Source: Mycolicibacter terrae | Lineage (GTDB): Bacteria > Actinomycetota > Actinomycetes > Mycobacteriales > Mycobacteriaceae | Length of the DNA: 64,000 bases | Reading direction: 5' to 3' | Assembly: GCF_010727125.1 (NCBI RefSeq) | Contig: NZ_AP022564.1 | Location: 806,001-870,000 of the forward strand | Shown: positions 6,942 through 15,958 of the stretch, piece by piece | Numbering within the stretch: position 1 is the first letter of the stretch | Layout: the number at the start of each line of letters is the position of its first letter | Program-made: the position numbers and the translations under genes | Notes under the pieces: model-generated | The model's database searches: none | Told to the model about the DNA's origin: nothing | Seen by the model: only the letters and a program-made list of their open reading frames with translations

Positions 6942-9734
6942 ATGAGTCGTCGTGACAGCAGCCAGCCTGGTAACACCGGAGCGCGCCACCGCAAGCGGGT
7001 GGTGGGCGCCACCAGCACGGCCGGGGCTTTCCTGGCCTTCGGATTGGCCCCGTTAGCCGCGGCACCCGCCGCGCACGCCGATGCCGATTTCGACCTCGGC
7101 GATCTCTTCGGCGATCTGTTGAGCTCGTGGACCTCGACCGACGTCGGTGATACCGCCGCCACGTGGGACCTCGACGCGCTGTTCGGCGGCGCGGGCAGCG
7201 CGGCCGGTGACCCGTTCTCGTGGACCGGGATCATGGATCAGTGGTTCTACGAGCCGCTGCACACTATGACCCAACTCTGGATCACCAGTCCGTTCGGCAT
7301 GTCGATCGACGGAATGATCAATGACTGGTCCGGCCTGTACCTGATCGGCAACGGTGTCGCCGGTACGGAGGACTCACCCGACGGTGGTGACGGCGGGCTG
7401 TGGTTCGGCGACGGCGGCGCCGGCTGGTCCAGCGATCAGGACGGTGTGGCAGGCGGTGACGGCGGTGCCGCGCTCGGCTGGCTGGGCAACGGCGGTGACG
7501 GCGGCGCCGGTGGCGTCGGTGCGGACGGCGGTGACGGTGGTGCCGGCGGCTGGTTCATGGGCAACGGCGGCAACGGCGGTGCCGGTGGTGCCGCGACCGC
7601 TGCGGGCGGCGACGGCGGCGACGGCGGTGACGGCGGCGCGGCAGCAGCCTGGTTCTTCGGCAACGGCGGCGCCGGTGGTGTCGGCGGTGCGGGATTGGAC
7701 GGCGCCGCAGGTGCTGCTGCCAACGGTGTCGGTGGCGCCGGCGGTGCCGGTGGCAATGGCGGCGCCGGCGGTCGCAGCGGCTACATGTTCGGCGACGGCG
7801 GCAAGGGCGGTGCCGGTGGCGCGGCGGGCAACGGTGGTGACGGTATGACCGGTGCTACCGACGGCGCGAACGGCGGTACGGGTGGCCAGGGCGGTAACGG
7901 CGGCGCGGGTGGCGCCCGCGGGTCCAACTACTACGCCGGCGCGTTCTACGGCAGCGCCGGTGCCGCCGGCGACGGCGCGGACGGCGGCAACGGCGGTAAC
8001 GGCGGCGGCGCAGCCATCGACTCGGTCACCGGCGCCTACCTCGGCCAGGGCGGTAACGGCGGTGGCGGCGGCACCGCCGGTAGCGGTGAGCACGGCGGCA
8101 ACGGCGGCACCGGCGGTAACGGTGGCGACGGCAACGGCCTCAACACGACCGACCCCACCCTCCCTTACAACACTGGCGGGCAGGGCGGCAGCGGCGGCCA
8201 AGGTGGTAATTCACTCGGTGCCAACACCGGCGGTAACGGCGGCGACGGCGGCAAGGGCGGCTTGGGCACCGTGGGCTTCGGCGGCTCGGGCGGCTCCGGT
8301 GGTTGGGGTGGCACCAGCGACAGCGGCACCGGTGGCGCCGGCGGCGCCGGTGGCCTCGGCGGCAACGGGGGCACCGACGATCCCACGGTCGCCACCACCG
8401 GCGGCGCCGGCGGATACGGCGGTTGGGGCGGCGCAAGCAACAGCGGCACCAGTGGTGCCGGCGGCAACGGCGGGGCCGGTGGCGACGGCACGCTGCGCGG
8501 CGGCAGCGGCGGCGGCGGCGGCAACAGCGGCTACAGCCAGACCGGAAACGGCGGTGCCGGCGGTAACGGCGGTGCGGCCGGCAAGGGCCTGGGCTATGAC
8601 GACGGCACCACCGTCTGGAGCATCGGCGGCAACGGCGGTTCCGGTGGTACTGGTGGCAGCAGCGGCTCGGCCGGTAATGCCGGCAACGGGGGTATCGCCG
8701 CGGACGGCGCCGACGGTTTGACCGGCGCGAACGTCGTCAGCCTCGGCGGCAACGGCGGTGACGGTGGCGCCGGCGGCACCAGCAGCGGCGGGCTGGCCGG
8801 GAACGGCAGCAACGGCGGCGCCGGCGGCAGCGGGACCGCATCCGGCGGCCAAGGTGGTCAGGGCGGTCAGGGCGGCGACGGCTTCTCGGGTCTGGCAACC
8901 AAGAGCGCCGGCGGCAACGGCGGCGACGGCGGCGCGGGCGGCGACAGCGGCGGTGTCGACACTCCGGCCGGCGCACCCGGGGCCCAGGGCACGATTCCGT
9001 CGCCCTTCGGGGACACCAGCCATGCCGGTACCGGTGGTGCCGGCGGTACCGGCGGGCATTCCTACAATGGGCTCGCCGGTGGCACCGGCGGCAACGGCGG
9101 TGCCGGTGGTAACGCGACGGGCGCTGTCGACGGCGGCACCGGCGGACAGGGCGGCGCGGGCGGTGGCGGTGTCACCGCGGGTAACGCCGGCAACGGCGGT
9201 GCCGGTGGCAGTGCCGTGGACGGCAACGGCGGTGATGGTGGCGCTGGTGGCACCGGCGGTACTGCCGACAATGGCGCCGACGGGACCAGCGGCATCCCGC
9301 TACTCCCAGGCAGCCCCAACGGCCCTGGCGGCAACGGCGGCAACGGCAACACCGGCGGCACCGGTGGCAATGGCGGAGTGGGCGGCACCTCCACCAACGG
9401 CACCGGCGGTAACGGTGGTGCCGGCGGTGGCGGTGGCAACGGCGGCGGCGGTGGCGCCGGTGGACCCGGTGGCACCGACCCCGACACCGGCAACGGTTTC
9501 GACGGCGGCGACGGTGGTAACGGTGGCAACGGAGGTACCGGCGGTAACGGTGGTGCGCACGGCGCCGGCGGGGCCGGCAACGGCACCGGTGGTACGGCCG
9601 GTGACGGTGGCAGCGGTGGCGCGGCCGGTGCGGCTGGCCCCGGCGGCGCCGCAACCGGCACCGGGACGCCCGGCACCGACGGGGCGCCCGGCACCGCCGG
9701 CACCGCCGGCGCGGACGGTACGCCCGGCGCCTAG
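6942..9734 (+). CDS. PGRS-repeat surface protein with Sec-type leader (no PE domain), copy 1
   Basis: A 930-residue Gly/Ala/Asn-rich protein. Residues 1-46 form a long Arg-rich n-region, a hydrophobic core (FLAFGLAPLAAAP) and a probable AHA cleavage site, so export should be Sec or Tat rather than ESX-5. A non-repetitive segment of roughly residues 47-150 contains MDQWFYEPLHTMTQLWI and LIGNGVAGTEDSPDGGDGG, which is also found in copy 2. From there to the end it is GGxGG tandem repeats of PE_PGRS type, but no PE or PPE domain precedes them. The SD is AGGAG at 6927-6931. It forms an operon with GjpA1 and is followed by a strong hairpin. It is predicted to lie on the cell surface; function is unknown. 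Confidence 0.8.
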   Translation: MSRRDSSQPGNTGARHRKRVVGATSTAGAFLAFGLAPLAAAPAAHADADFDLGDLFGDLLSSWTSTDVGDTAATWDLDALFGGAGSAAGDPFSWTGIMDQWFYEPLHTMTQLWITSPFGMSIDGMINDWSGLYLIGNGVAGTEDSPDGGDGGLWFGDGGAGWSSDQDGVAGGDGGAALGWLGNGGDGGAGGVGADGGDGGAGGWFMGNGGNGGAGGAATAAGGDGGDGGDGGAAAAWFFGNGGAGGVGGAGLDGAAGAAANGVGGAGGAGGNGGAGGRSGYMFGDGGKGGAGGAAGNGGDGMTGATDGANGGTGGQGGNGGAGGARGSNYYAGAFYGSAGAAGDGADGGNGGNGGGAAIDSVTGAYLGQGGNGGGGGTAGSGEHGGNGGTGGNGGDGNGLNTTDPTLPYNTGGQGGSGGQGGNSLGANTGGNGGDGGKGGLGTVGFGGSGGSGGWGGTSDSGTGGAGGAGGLGGNGGTDDPTVATTGGAGGYGGWGGASNSGTSGAGGNGGAGGDGTLRGGSGGGGGNSGYSQTGNGGAGGNGGAAGKGLGYDDGTTVWSIGGNGGSGGTGGSSGSAGNAGNGGIAADGADGLTGANVVSLGGNGGDGGAGGTSSGGLAGNGSNGGAGGSGTASGGQGGQGGQGGDGFSGLATKSAGGNGGDGGAGGDSGGVDTPAGAPGAQGTIPSPFGDTSHAGTGGAGGTGGHSYNGLAGGTGGNGGAGGNATGAVDGGTGGQGGAGGGGVTAGNAGNGGAGGSAVDGNGGDGGAGGTGGTADNGADGTSGIPLLPGSPNGPGGNGGNGNTGGTGGNGGVGGTSTNGTGGNGGAGGGGGNGGGGGAGGPGGTDPDTGNGFDGGDGGNGGNGGTGGNGGAHGAGGAGNGTGGTAGDGGSGGAAGAAGPGGAATGTGTPGTDGAPGTAGTAGADGTPGA

Positions 9735-9748
9735 CCGACAGTTGAGAG

Positions 9749-9792
9749 CGACCGCGGTCGCCGGGTCCACCCGGGCCCGGCGACCGTGGTCG
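9749..9792. terminator. Hairpin between convergent genes
   Basis: A 16-bp stem with one mismatch (9749-9764 pairs with 9777-9792), loop of 12 nt. It sits between the stops of the PGRS gene (+) and the hydrolase-like gene (-), so it can serve both. There is no long T-run, as is usual in mycobacteria. Confidence 0.6.
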
Positions 9793-9825
9793 TTGTGGCG
9801 GACCCGGCGGCCGGCCGTTGCGCGC

Positions 9826-10665
9826 CTACTTGAGCAGCGCGGCGATCTTCTCTTCCGGGCTCGCCGGCTCCGGCAGCGCCTCGAGCGCCTCCGTATGCGG
9901 CAACCGCACCTGCGGGTCGGTGAACTCGGCGTAGGTCTTGTCGCCGGCCAGCTGTGCCAGCAGATATCCGGTCACCAGGGCGCGCACCCGCCGCTGGGTG
10001 CGCCGATCCGAGGTCGGCAGACCGAAGAACCCGGTCAGCCGGCGGCCCTGCGGCAGACCGGCCGCGGATGCCTTGGCAACCACCCGAAGTGTTGCCGCAG
10101 GCCAGGCGTGGGCCAACTCAATGGCGTTGGAGCGCAGTGCCTTCGCGTCCCCGGGGCTGCTGAACACCACACCGGGCACCTCCAGCGTCGCCGCCGGCTG
10201 CTCGGCCGGCGGGGTGGTGACCGTCGGGAAAATCGACGCCACCGCTTTCGGTGTCACCGGCGACCCGGCGGCGGCGAACACCGCGGCCGAACCGCCGAAG
10301 CCGTGGCCGGCCACCGCGAGCCGGCGGCGGTCGACGCTGATCCGGCCCGGACCCAACCGGATCTCCGTAGCGATCTCCAGGGCACGGCCTAAGTCGGCGG
10401 CCGATTCCAGCACCGACGGCGCCAGCCCGCGCCCGGTGTCAGGGGCCACCGCCACCATGCCCCACGACGCCAGGTGCTCCAGCAGACCCGCGTAGCGGTC
10501 GGCGCCGGTCAGCCAGTCGTGGCCGAACGCCACCGCGGGAAGCCGGTAACCCGACGCCGGGGTGTAGACCAGACCGGCCAGCCCCGCATAGGCCAGATCG
10601 CCCCGCAGCACGCGGTGCGGGCCGGGTCGGGTCAGTGCGGTGTAAAGACGCTTGATGCTGGCCAC
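9826..10665 (-). CDS. Dienelactone hydrolase-like alpha/beta-fold protein lacking the nucleophile
   Basis: A 279-residue protein with the layout of the dienelactone hydrolase / PAF-acetylhydrolase branch: strand-turn segments YRLPAVAFGHDWLTGADRY and LASWGMVAVAPDTGRG, then the nucleophile elbow. The elbow reads AGHGFGGSAAV where GxSxG or GxCxG is expected, so the catalytic Ser/Cys is replaced by Gly. No signal peptide is visible. It lies 39 bp downstream of the second FAAL on the same strand and is probably co-transcribed with it. It may be a non-catalytic binding protein, or may use a neighbouring residue. The fold assignment is fairly safe; an enzymatic activity should not be assumed. Confidence 0.65.
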   Translation of the reverse strand: MASIKRLYTALTRPGPHRVLRGDLAYAGLAGLVYTPASGYRLPAVAFGHDWLTGADRYAGLLEHLASWGMVAVAPDTGRGLAPSVLESAADLGRALEIATEIRLGPGRISVDRRRLAVAGHGFGGSAAVFAAAGSPVTPKAVASIFPTVTTPPAEQPAATLEVPGVVFSSPGDAKALRSNAIELAHAWPAATLRVVAKASAAGLPQGRRLTGFFGLPTSDRRTQRRVRALVTGYLLAQLAGDKTYAEFTDPQVRLPHTEALEALPEPASPEEKIAALLK

Positions 10666-10704
10666 CCGATGACGTTAACGCACCGGGGAGCCGAGGTTGA
10701 GCGG

Positions 10705-12543
10705 TCAGTCCTGACGCGACTTCCAATACTGCAGCGCCACTGCCCGCTGCGCCGCCGCGGCGGTCCGCACCGCCGCCACCGGTTCACCGGCCCCGCTGCC
10801 GGCGCCCTGCGCCGCATGCCATTCCGCCAGCGCGATGAATCCGCCGTCGAGGAACCGCTGCCGGGCGGCCTGTCGCTGGATTTTCCCGCTCGAGGTGGTC
10901 GGTATCGAGCCCGGTTCGACCAGGACCACGGCGTGAACTCCGATGCCGTGGTGGCGGATGATCACCGCCTTGATCGCCTCCAACACGGTGGTGAATCCGG
11001 TGGCGTCGGCCGGCGGGCTCACCTCCTGCACCACCACGAGTTCTTCGCCGTCACCGGGCTTCGGTGCGATCGAGAACGCCGCACCGCGGCCGGACAACAG
11101 CGCCGGGTGGCTGCCCTGCACCGTCTTCTCGATGTCGTTGGGGTAGTAGTTGTTGCCGCGGATGATGATCAGGTCTTTGCAACGTCCGGTGATGAAGATT
11201 TCCCCGGCTCGCAGGAACCCGAGATCACCGGTGCGCAGGTACGGGCCTTCTCCGGTATCGGCCAGGTAGGCGCCGAACGTCTGCTCGGTGTCCTCCGGTT
11301 TTCCCCGGTAACCGTGTGCGACGCACGGCCCGGAGATCCAGATCTCGCCGACCCGGTCTGAGTCGCGGCGCCGACGGGTCTCCGGATCGACGATCACAAT
11401 CTGTTGACCGCCTCGAGGACGGCCACAACCGATCAGTTCCACGACGCCGGGATCGTCGTCGGCAGCGTCGGTGATCTCGACGACCCGGTCTTCGCCCAGT
11501 GCGGTGCGGTCGATATGGCGGACCACCGGCGCGTTGGCGTCCGATCCGCCCGAGACCAGCAGAGTGGCCTCTGCCAAGCCGTATACCGGCAGAAACGCCT
11601 CTGGCCGGAAACCCGCCGGCGCGAAGGCCTCCGCGAAGTCGCGCAGAGTGGTGGCCTGCACCGGTTCGGCGCCATTCATCGCCGTCGACCACTGCGACAG
11701 ATCCAGCGCCGCACGCTCCTCGGCAGTGCTGCGTTCCACGCAGAGCTGGTAGGCGAAGTTGGGTGCGGTGGTCCCGGTGGCGCGGTACCGGGACATGGCC
11801 TCCAGCCACCGCATCGGACGCATGATGAACGACGCCGGTGACATCAGTACGGTCGTGCAGCCCACGTAGACCATTTCCAGAATTCCGCCGATCAGACCCA
11901 TGTCGTGGTGCTGCGGTAGCCAATACACGGTGACCGCCCGCTCGTCGCCGCCCCACGCCTCGCGGATCGCAGCCAGGTTGGCCAGCAGGTTGGCGTGTGT
12001 CAGGACTACTCCCTTGGGCGCCCTGGTCGAACCCGAGGTGTATTGCAGGGTGGCGGTGGTGTCGGCGTCGATGTCCGGTGGCGTCCAGGAGTCCGGGTCC
12101 GCACCGGGCTGTTCCGGGGCCAGCCAGCGCAGCGGCCGCTTCATGAATCCGTCGACCCGCGTCCGGAGCTTCTCCTGGCTCTCGGCGTCGGCCAGGGCGA
12201 AGCCGGCCCGTGCGTCGGGGGCGATCAGCGTCAACCGGGCGAGCCGATCCTGCACCGGCACGGCAATCGCCCCGGCGTACAGGCAGCCGAAGTAGGCGGC
12301 GACGCTGTCCAGACCTGGCCGGCAAACGGTGAGCACCCGGCGGCCCGCGGCGCCCTGCTGTTGCAGGCCGGCGGCGATCGCCCTTGCTCTGCGGTCGAGT
12401 TCGGCGTAGGTCAGCCGGCCCTGTTCGTCGGCGCCGTCGGGGGCGAAGACGAACGCGGCCTTCTCCCGGTGGCGGTCGGCCTGTTGGCGCAGCAGATCCA
12501 CCAGGGTGCGCGCGGCGGCTGTGTCCTCGGTGTCCTCTGGCAT
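10705..12543 (-). CDS. Fatty acyl-AMP ligase (FAAL), copy 2
   Basis: A 612-residue FAAL with all main motifs: YTSGSTRAPKGVVLTH for ATP binding, WLPQHHDMGLIGGI, YGLAEATLLVSGG, RTGDLGFLRAGEIFITG and TTSSGKIQRQAARQRF with the catalytic Lys. The ATG at 12543 (MPEDTEDTAAARTLVD) is chosen over an upstream in-frame start at 12621, because the extra 26 residues do not resemble the family. It differs clearly from copies 1 and 3, for example in a shortened region before the ATP motif and an Ala/Gly-rich C-terminal tail, so the triplication is old or the copies were acquired separately. It is probably co-transcribed with the hydrolase-like gene and divergent from GjpA2. Confidence 0.85.
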   Translation of the reverse strand: MPEDTEDTAAARTLVDLLRQQADRHREKAAFVFAPDGADEQGRLTYAELDRRARAIAAGLQQQGAAGRRVLTVCRPGLDSVAAYFGCLYAGAIAVPVQDRLARLTLIAPDARAGFALADAESQEKLRTRVDGFMKRPLRWLAPEQPGADPDSWTPPDIDADTTATLQYTSGSTRAPKGVVLTHANLLANLAAIREAWGGDERAVTVYWLPQHHDMGLIGGILEMVYVGCTTVLMSPASFIMRPMRWLEAMSRYRATGTTAPNFAYQLCVERSTAEERAALDLSQWSTAMNGAEPVQATTLRDFAEAFAPAGFRPEAFLPVYGLAEATLLVSGGSDANAPVVRHIDRTALGEDRVVEITDAADDDPGVVELIGCGRPRGGQQIVIVDPETRRRRDSDRVGEIWISGPCVAHGYRGKPEDTEQTFGAYLADTGEGPYLRTGDLGFLRAGEIFITGRCKDLIIIRGNNYYPNDIEKTVQGSHPALLSGRGAAFSIAPKPGDGEELVVVQEVSPPADATGFTTVLEAIKAVIIRHHGIGVHAVVLVEPGSIPTTSSGKIQRQAARQRFLDGGFIALAEWHAAQGAGSGAGEPVAAVRTAAAAQRAVALQYWKSRQD

Positions 12544-12720
12544 GTCGTCTTTCAGACCGTCGTTTCCTGGTCGCCTCACCGCGGAACGTCGCGGAATTCC
12601 TAACATAACCGCTGGGTGCACCGAAACGCAGCCGGGTCAGCCGCGTGTGCTGGTAAAAGCCCAAGAAATCTGCACCATCGCCATGAACCAAAAAACGTTG
12701 AAAGTCTACTTTAGTGTTCG

Positions 12721-12737
12721 ATCTTCCGCCGGAAGAT
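12721..12737. promoter_or_regulatory. 17-bp palindrome in the FAAL2/GjpA2 divergent promoter
   Basis: ATCTTCCG-C-CGGAAGAT is a perfect 8-bp inverted repeat around one base, centred in the 302-bp AT-rich region (12544-12845) between the divergent FAAL2 and GjpA2 genes. It contains CTTCCGC (12723-12729), also seen upstream of GjpA1 and PGRS2. Beyond this and AT-rich stretches (12690-12715 and 12751-12790) I see nothing else in the interval. An operator role is inferred from symmetry and position. Confidence 0.5.
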
Positions 12738-12845
12738 GGGGTGAACGCCGGAAAAAATGTCTTGTTACACAGATTCTTATCAGGTAATATGACTGCTACG
12801 CCTAATCGTGCCGCTGCCGCGGACCAGATTTGAGGAGTTGCTCTG

Positions 12846-13940
12846 ATGAATCCTGCACTGCGTCCTTTTGTCACAGCCGGCGTCGCCTTGGTAGGTGCCG
12901 GCGTGATCACGGTTACCCCGGTGGCCACCCCGCTGCTCGAGGCTTCGGTGGTCCACGACGTTGCCCTGACCGCCGATATAGATTTCACCGGGGCGTGGAC
13001 TGACGCCATCAACACGGCGGAAGCGAATTTCGCGAGCCTGCAGACCGCGATGCAGGACGCCAACACAGCACTGAGCGAGGCGTTGAGCAACGCCGATCTG
13101 AGCGATCTGAACCTTCAGGAACTGGGTGCTGCCCTGACATTCCTGGACGGGGACCAGAAGACGTTCATCAATCCGCTCACCGAGTGGACGCTGAACGGCG
13201 CCGGTCCTGATGGGGATGCAACGGTGGACGCCACGCACGCTCTGCTGTATGGGATTTTGACCAATCAGGGCGGCGCCGTCGCCCCTGGGCTCTTCCCGGA
13301 GATCCCGGCACCGGTTCCGGACATCATCAACTTCTTGTCGTCACCGTTGGCGGGTGTGCTGATCGGCGCCCTGGGGCCGTCCATTGCGCCATGGGTGGCG
13401 TTGCTCAACAGCGTCGAAGCCATCAGCGCCAACCTCGGCGGGGACACTCCGGACACCACGGCGGCGCTGCAGGAGCTGGTCAACATCCCGGCGAACATGT
13501 TCAACGGCTTGCTCAACGGCGCCACGCTCAACCTCGACGCCCTGATCCCGGCCATCGCCGATGCTGACCTGCTGCCGCTGCCGGAGGGTACCGCGATCAC
13601 CTCGCTGAGCTTCGCCTTCGGCGGGTTGTTGACGCCGGGGCTCGTCGGCGCCGACCCAGGCGATCTCACTTTCTTCGGTGATGCCGTCCCCGGTGGCGGC
13701 TCGATCTTCAACTCGCTGGGCCTCGGCCTGAGCATCACCGATCCACTACCCCTCGAGCTGCCCGTTCTCGCCCACGGGGTCGGGTTGGGCGGTGCGATGG
13801 CCGGATTGGAACAGGCGATCGCGGAGTTCCTCAGCGGCAACCTGGTCTTCGACCCGCCCGACGACGTCGTCCCGGATCCTGGGTTGGCCACCGACGGATT
13901 GGCTGGTCTGCTGGCCGACCTGTTCGGCGGTGGACTGTAG
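12846..13940 (+). CDS. GjpA-family outer-membrane porin-like protein, copy 2
   Basis: A 364-residue exported protein of the same family as the copies at 5667 and 21670. ATG at 12846 follows GAGGAG at 12832-12837. The N-terminus is LRPFVTAGVALVGAGVITVTPVATPL, followed by VHDVALTAD. Conserved body segments are IINFLSSPLAGVLIGALGPS, LNGATLNLDALIPAIADADLL, FAFGGLLTPG and GGSIFNSLG. The region between residues 55 and 90 differs from the other copies. Transcription starts in the divergent region shared with FAAL2 and ends at a strong hairpin just before glmS. Porin activity is inferred from the family name only. Confidence 0.7.
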   Translation: MNPALRPFVTAGVALVGAGVITVTPVATPLLEASVVHDVALTADIDFTGAWTDAINTAEANFASLQTAMQDANTALSEALSNADLSDLNLQELGAALTFLDGDQKTFINPLTEWTLNGAGPDGDATVDATHALLYGILTNQGGAVAPGLFPEIPAPVPDIINFLSSPLAGVLIGALGPSIAPWVALLNSVEAISANLGGDTPDTTAALQELVNIPANMFNGLLNGATLNLDALIPAIADADLLPLPEGTAITSLSFAFGGLLTPGLVGADPGDLTFFGDAVPGGGSIFNSLGLGLSITDPLPLELPVLAHGVGLGGAMAGLEQAIAEFLSGNLVFDPPDDVVPDPGLATDGLAGLLADLFGGGL

Positions 13941-13957
13941 CCACAGCGTCAACTGGG

Positions 13958-13989
13958 CGAGGCGGTCGTGCATCGGCACGGCCGCCTCG
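13958..13989 (+). terminator. Hairpin terminator after GjpA2
   Basis: CGAGGCGG (13958-13965) pairs with CCGCCTCG (13982-13989), and inside it CGTGC pairs with GCACG around a 4-base loop; the two stems are joined by a T/G position. ACGGTTTTG follows, giving a short T-run. This isolates glmS from readthrough. Confidence 0.65.
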
Positions 13990-14063
13990 ACGGTTTTGAA
14001 CCCCGTTGACGCACGGACCCCCGCTTGACCTGCGCGATTGCTTAAGGCCGCCTGCCGTTGCAC

Positions 14064-14069
14064 TACCCT
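14064..14069 (+). promoter_or_regulatory. -10 box of glmS, probably leaderless
   Basis: TACCCT fits the mycobacterial TANNNT -10 hexamer and ends 8 bp before the glmS ATG. Transcription would therefore begin at or next to the start codon, in line with the absence of a Shine-Dalgarno. A weak -35 (TTAAGG) lies about 16 bp upstream. Confidence 0.4.
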
Positions 14070-14077
14070 GAACACCT

Positions 14078-15946
14078 ATGTGCGGAATCGTCGGCTACGT
14101 CGGGCAACGGCCCGCCCGCGAGGTCGTCATCGAGGCACTGCGCCGCATGGAGTACCGCGGCTACGACTCTGCCGGGATCGCCGTCGTCGACGGTGTGGGC
14201 CAGCTGACGATCCGTCGGCGCGCGGGGCGGTTGGCCAACCTGGAAGCCGACTTGGCCCGTACGGATCCCAGCCTGCTGGTCGGCGGCACCGGGCTGGGAC
14301 ACACCCGCTGGGCCACCCACGGCCGGCCCACCGACCAGAACGCGCACCCGCACCGCGACGCGGCGTCCCAATTCGCCGTGGTGCACAACGGCATCATCGA
14401 GAACTTCTCCGTGTTGCGCGACGAGCTGGAGCGCGAGGGGGTGGAGTTCACCAGCGAGACCGACACCGAGGCGACCGTCCACCTGTTGGCGCGCCAATAT
14501 CGTCGCGGCGACACCGCCGGGGACTTCGTGGCCTCGGCGATGGCGGTGCTGCGTCGGCTGGAGGGGCACTTCACGGTGGTGTTCGCCCACGCCGACGAGC
14601 CGGGCACCATCGTGGCGGCCCGGAGATCCACCCCACTGGTGGTCGGCATCGGCGAGGGCGAGATGTTCCTCGGCTCGGATGTGGCGGCGTTCATCCCCTA
14701 CACCCGCAATGCGATCGAGCTGGGCCAGGACCAGGCGGTGGTGATCACCGCGGACAGCTACCGCATCACCGATTTCGCCGGCAACGACGCCTCCGACGCT
14801 GCTCGGCACTTTCACATCGACTGGGACCTGTCGGCCGCGGAAAAGGGCGGCTACGAATACTTCATGCTCAAGGAGATCGCCGAGCAACCCACCGCGGTGG
14901 CCGAGACCCTGCTCGGGCACTTCGAGGACGGTCGCATCGTGCTCGACGAGCAGCGCCTCTCCGACCAGGAGCTGCGCGAGATCGACAAGGTGTTCGTGGT
15001 GGCCTGCGGCACCGCCTACCACTCCGGCCTGCTGGCCAAGTACGCGATCGAGCACTGGACTCGACTGCCGGTGGAGGTCGAGCTGGCCAGTGAGTTCCGC
15101 TACCGCGACCCGGTCCTGGACCGCAGCACCCTGGTGGTGGCGATCAGCCAGTCCGGCGAGACGGCCGACACCCTCGAAGCCGTCCGGCACGCCAAGGAGC
15201 AGAAGGCCAAGGTGCTGGCGGTCTGCAACACCAACGGCTCGCAGATCCCGCGCGAGTGCGACGCGGTGATCTACACCCGCGCCGGACCGGAGATCGGTGT
15301 CGCCTCGACCAAGACGTTTTTGGCCCAAATCACCGCGAACTACCTGGTCGGCCTGGCACTGGCCCAGGCCCGGGGTACCAAATACCCCGACGAGGTCGAG
15401 CGCGAGTACCGGCAACTGGAGGCGATGCCCGAACTGGTGTCGCGGGTGCTCGACGGGGTGGAATCGGTGGCCGAGCTGGCTCGGCGATTCGCGGCGTCGA
15501 GTGCGGTGCTCTTTCTCGGCCGGCACGTCGGCTACCCGGTGGCCCTGGAAGGCGCGCTCAAACTCAAGGAACTGGCCTACATGCATGCCGAGGGTTTCGC
15601 CGCCGGTGAGCTCAAGCACGGCCCGATCGCGCTGATCGAGGACGACTTGCCGGTGATCGTCGTGATGCCCTCGCCCAAGAACGCCGCGATGCTGCATTCC
15701 AAGCTGCTCTCCAACATTCGCGAGATCCAGGCCCGCGGCGCGGTCACCATCGTGATCGCCGAGGAGGGCGATGAGACGGTGCGGCCCTACGCCGACCACC
15801 TGATCGAGATCCCCGTCGTGCCAACGCTTTACCAGCCGCTGCTGTCGACCATCCCGCTGCAGGTGTTCGCCGCCGGGGTGGCCCAGGCCCGGGGCTACGA
15901 CGTCGACAAGCCGCGCAACCTGGCCAAGTCGGTCACCGTCGAGTAA
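14078..15946 (+). CDS. glmS: Glutamine--fructose-6-phosphate aminotransferase
   Basis: A full-length 622-residue GlmS. It makes glucosamine-6-phosphate from fructose-6-phosphate and glutamine, the first step to UDP-GlcNAc for peptidoglycan. The N-terminal glutaminase domain starts MCGIVGYVG with the catalytic Cys2 after Met removal and has RWATHG and HNGIIEN. Two SIS domains follow, with VVACGTAYHSG, SQSGETADT, GVASTKTF and AEGFAAGELKHGPIAL. The C-terminus KSVTVE is the conserved end. The preceding genes are accessory insertions, while downstream the DUF4436 gene is the normal neighbour (Rv3435c). A decayed copy of this gene's 3' end lies at 16601-16673. Confidence 0.97.
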   Translation: MCGIVGYVGQRPAREVVIEALRRMEYRGYDSAGIAVVDGVGQLTIRRRAGRLANLEADLARTDPSLLVGGTGLGHTRWATHGRPTDQNAHPHRDAASQFAVVHNGIIENFSVLRDELEREGVEFTSETDTEATVHLLARQYRRGDTAGDFVASAMAVLRRLEGHFTVVFAHADEPGTIVAARRSTPLVVGIGEGEMFLGSDVAAFIPYTRNAIELGQDQAVVITADSYRITDFAGNDASDAARHFHIDWDLSAAEKGGYEYFMLKEIAEQPTAVAETLLGHFEDGRIVLDEQRLSDQELREIDKVFVVACGTAYHSGLLAKYAIEHWTRLPVEVELASEFRYRDPVLDRSTLVVAISQSGETADTLEAVRHAKEQKAKVLAVCNTNGSQIPRECDAVIYTRAGPEIGVASTKTFLAQITANYLVGLALAQARGTKYPDEVEREYRQLEAMPELVSRVLDGVESVAELARRFAASSAVLFLGRHVGYPVALEGALKLKELAYMHAEGFAAGELKHGPIALIEDDLPVIVVMPSPKNAAMLHSKLLSNIREIQARGAVTIVIAEEGDETVRPYADHLIEIPVVPTLYQPLLSTIPLQVFAAGVAQARGYDVDKPRNLAKSVTVE

Positions 15947-15958
15947 CGGGAGCTTTCC

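Noticed and set aside
7374..9734. CRISPR-like periodic repeats
   Set aside because: Periodicity comes from GGxGG coding repeats in frame; no constant repeat with unique spacers.
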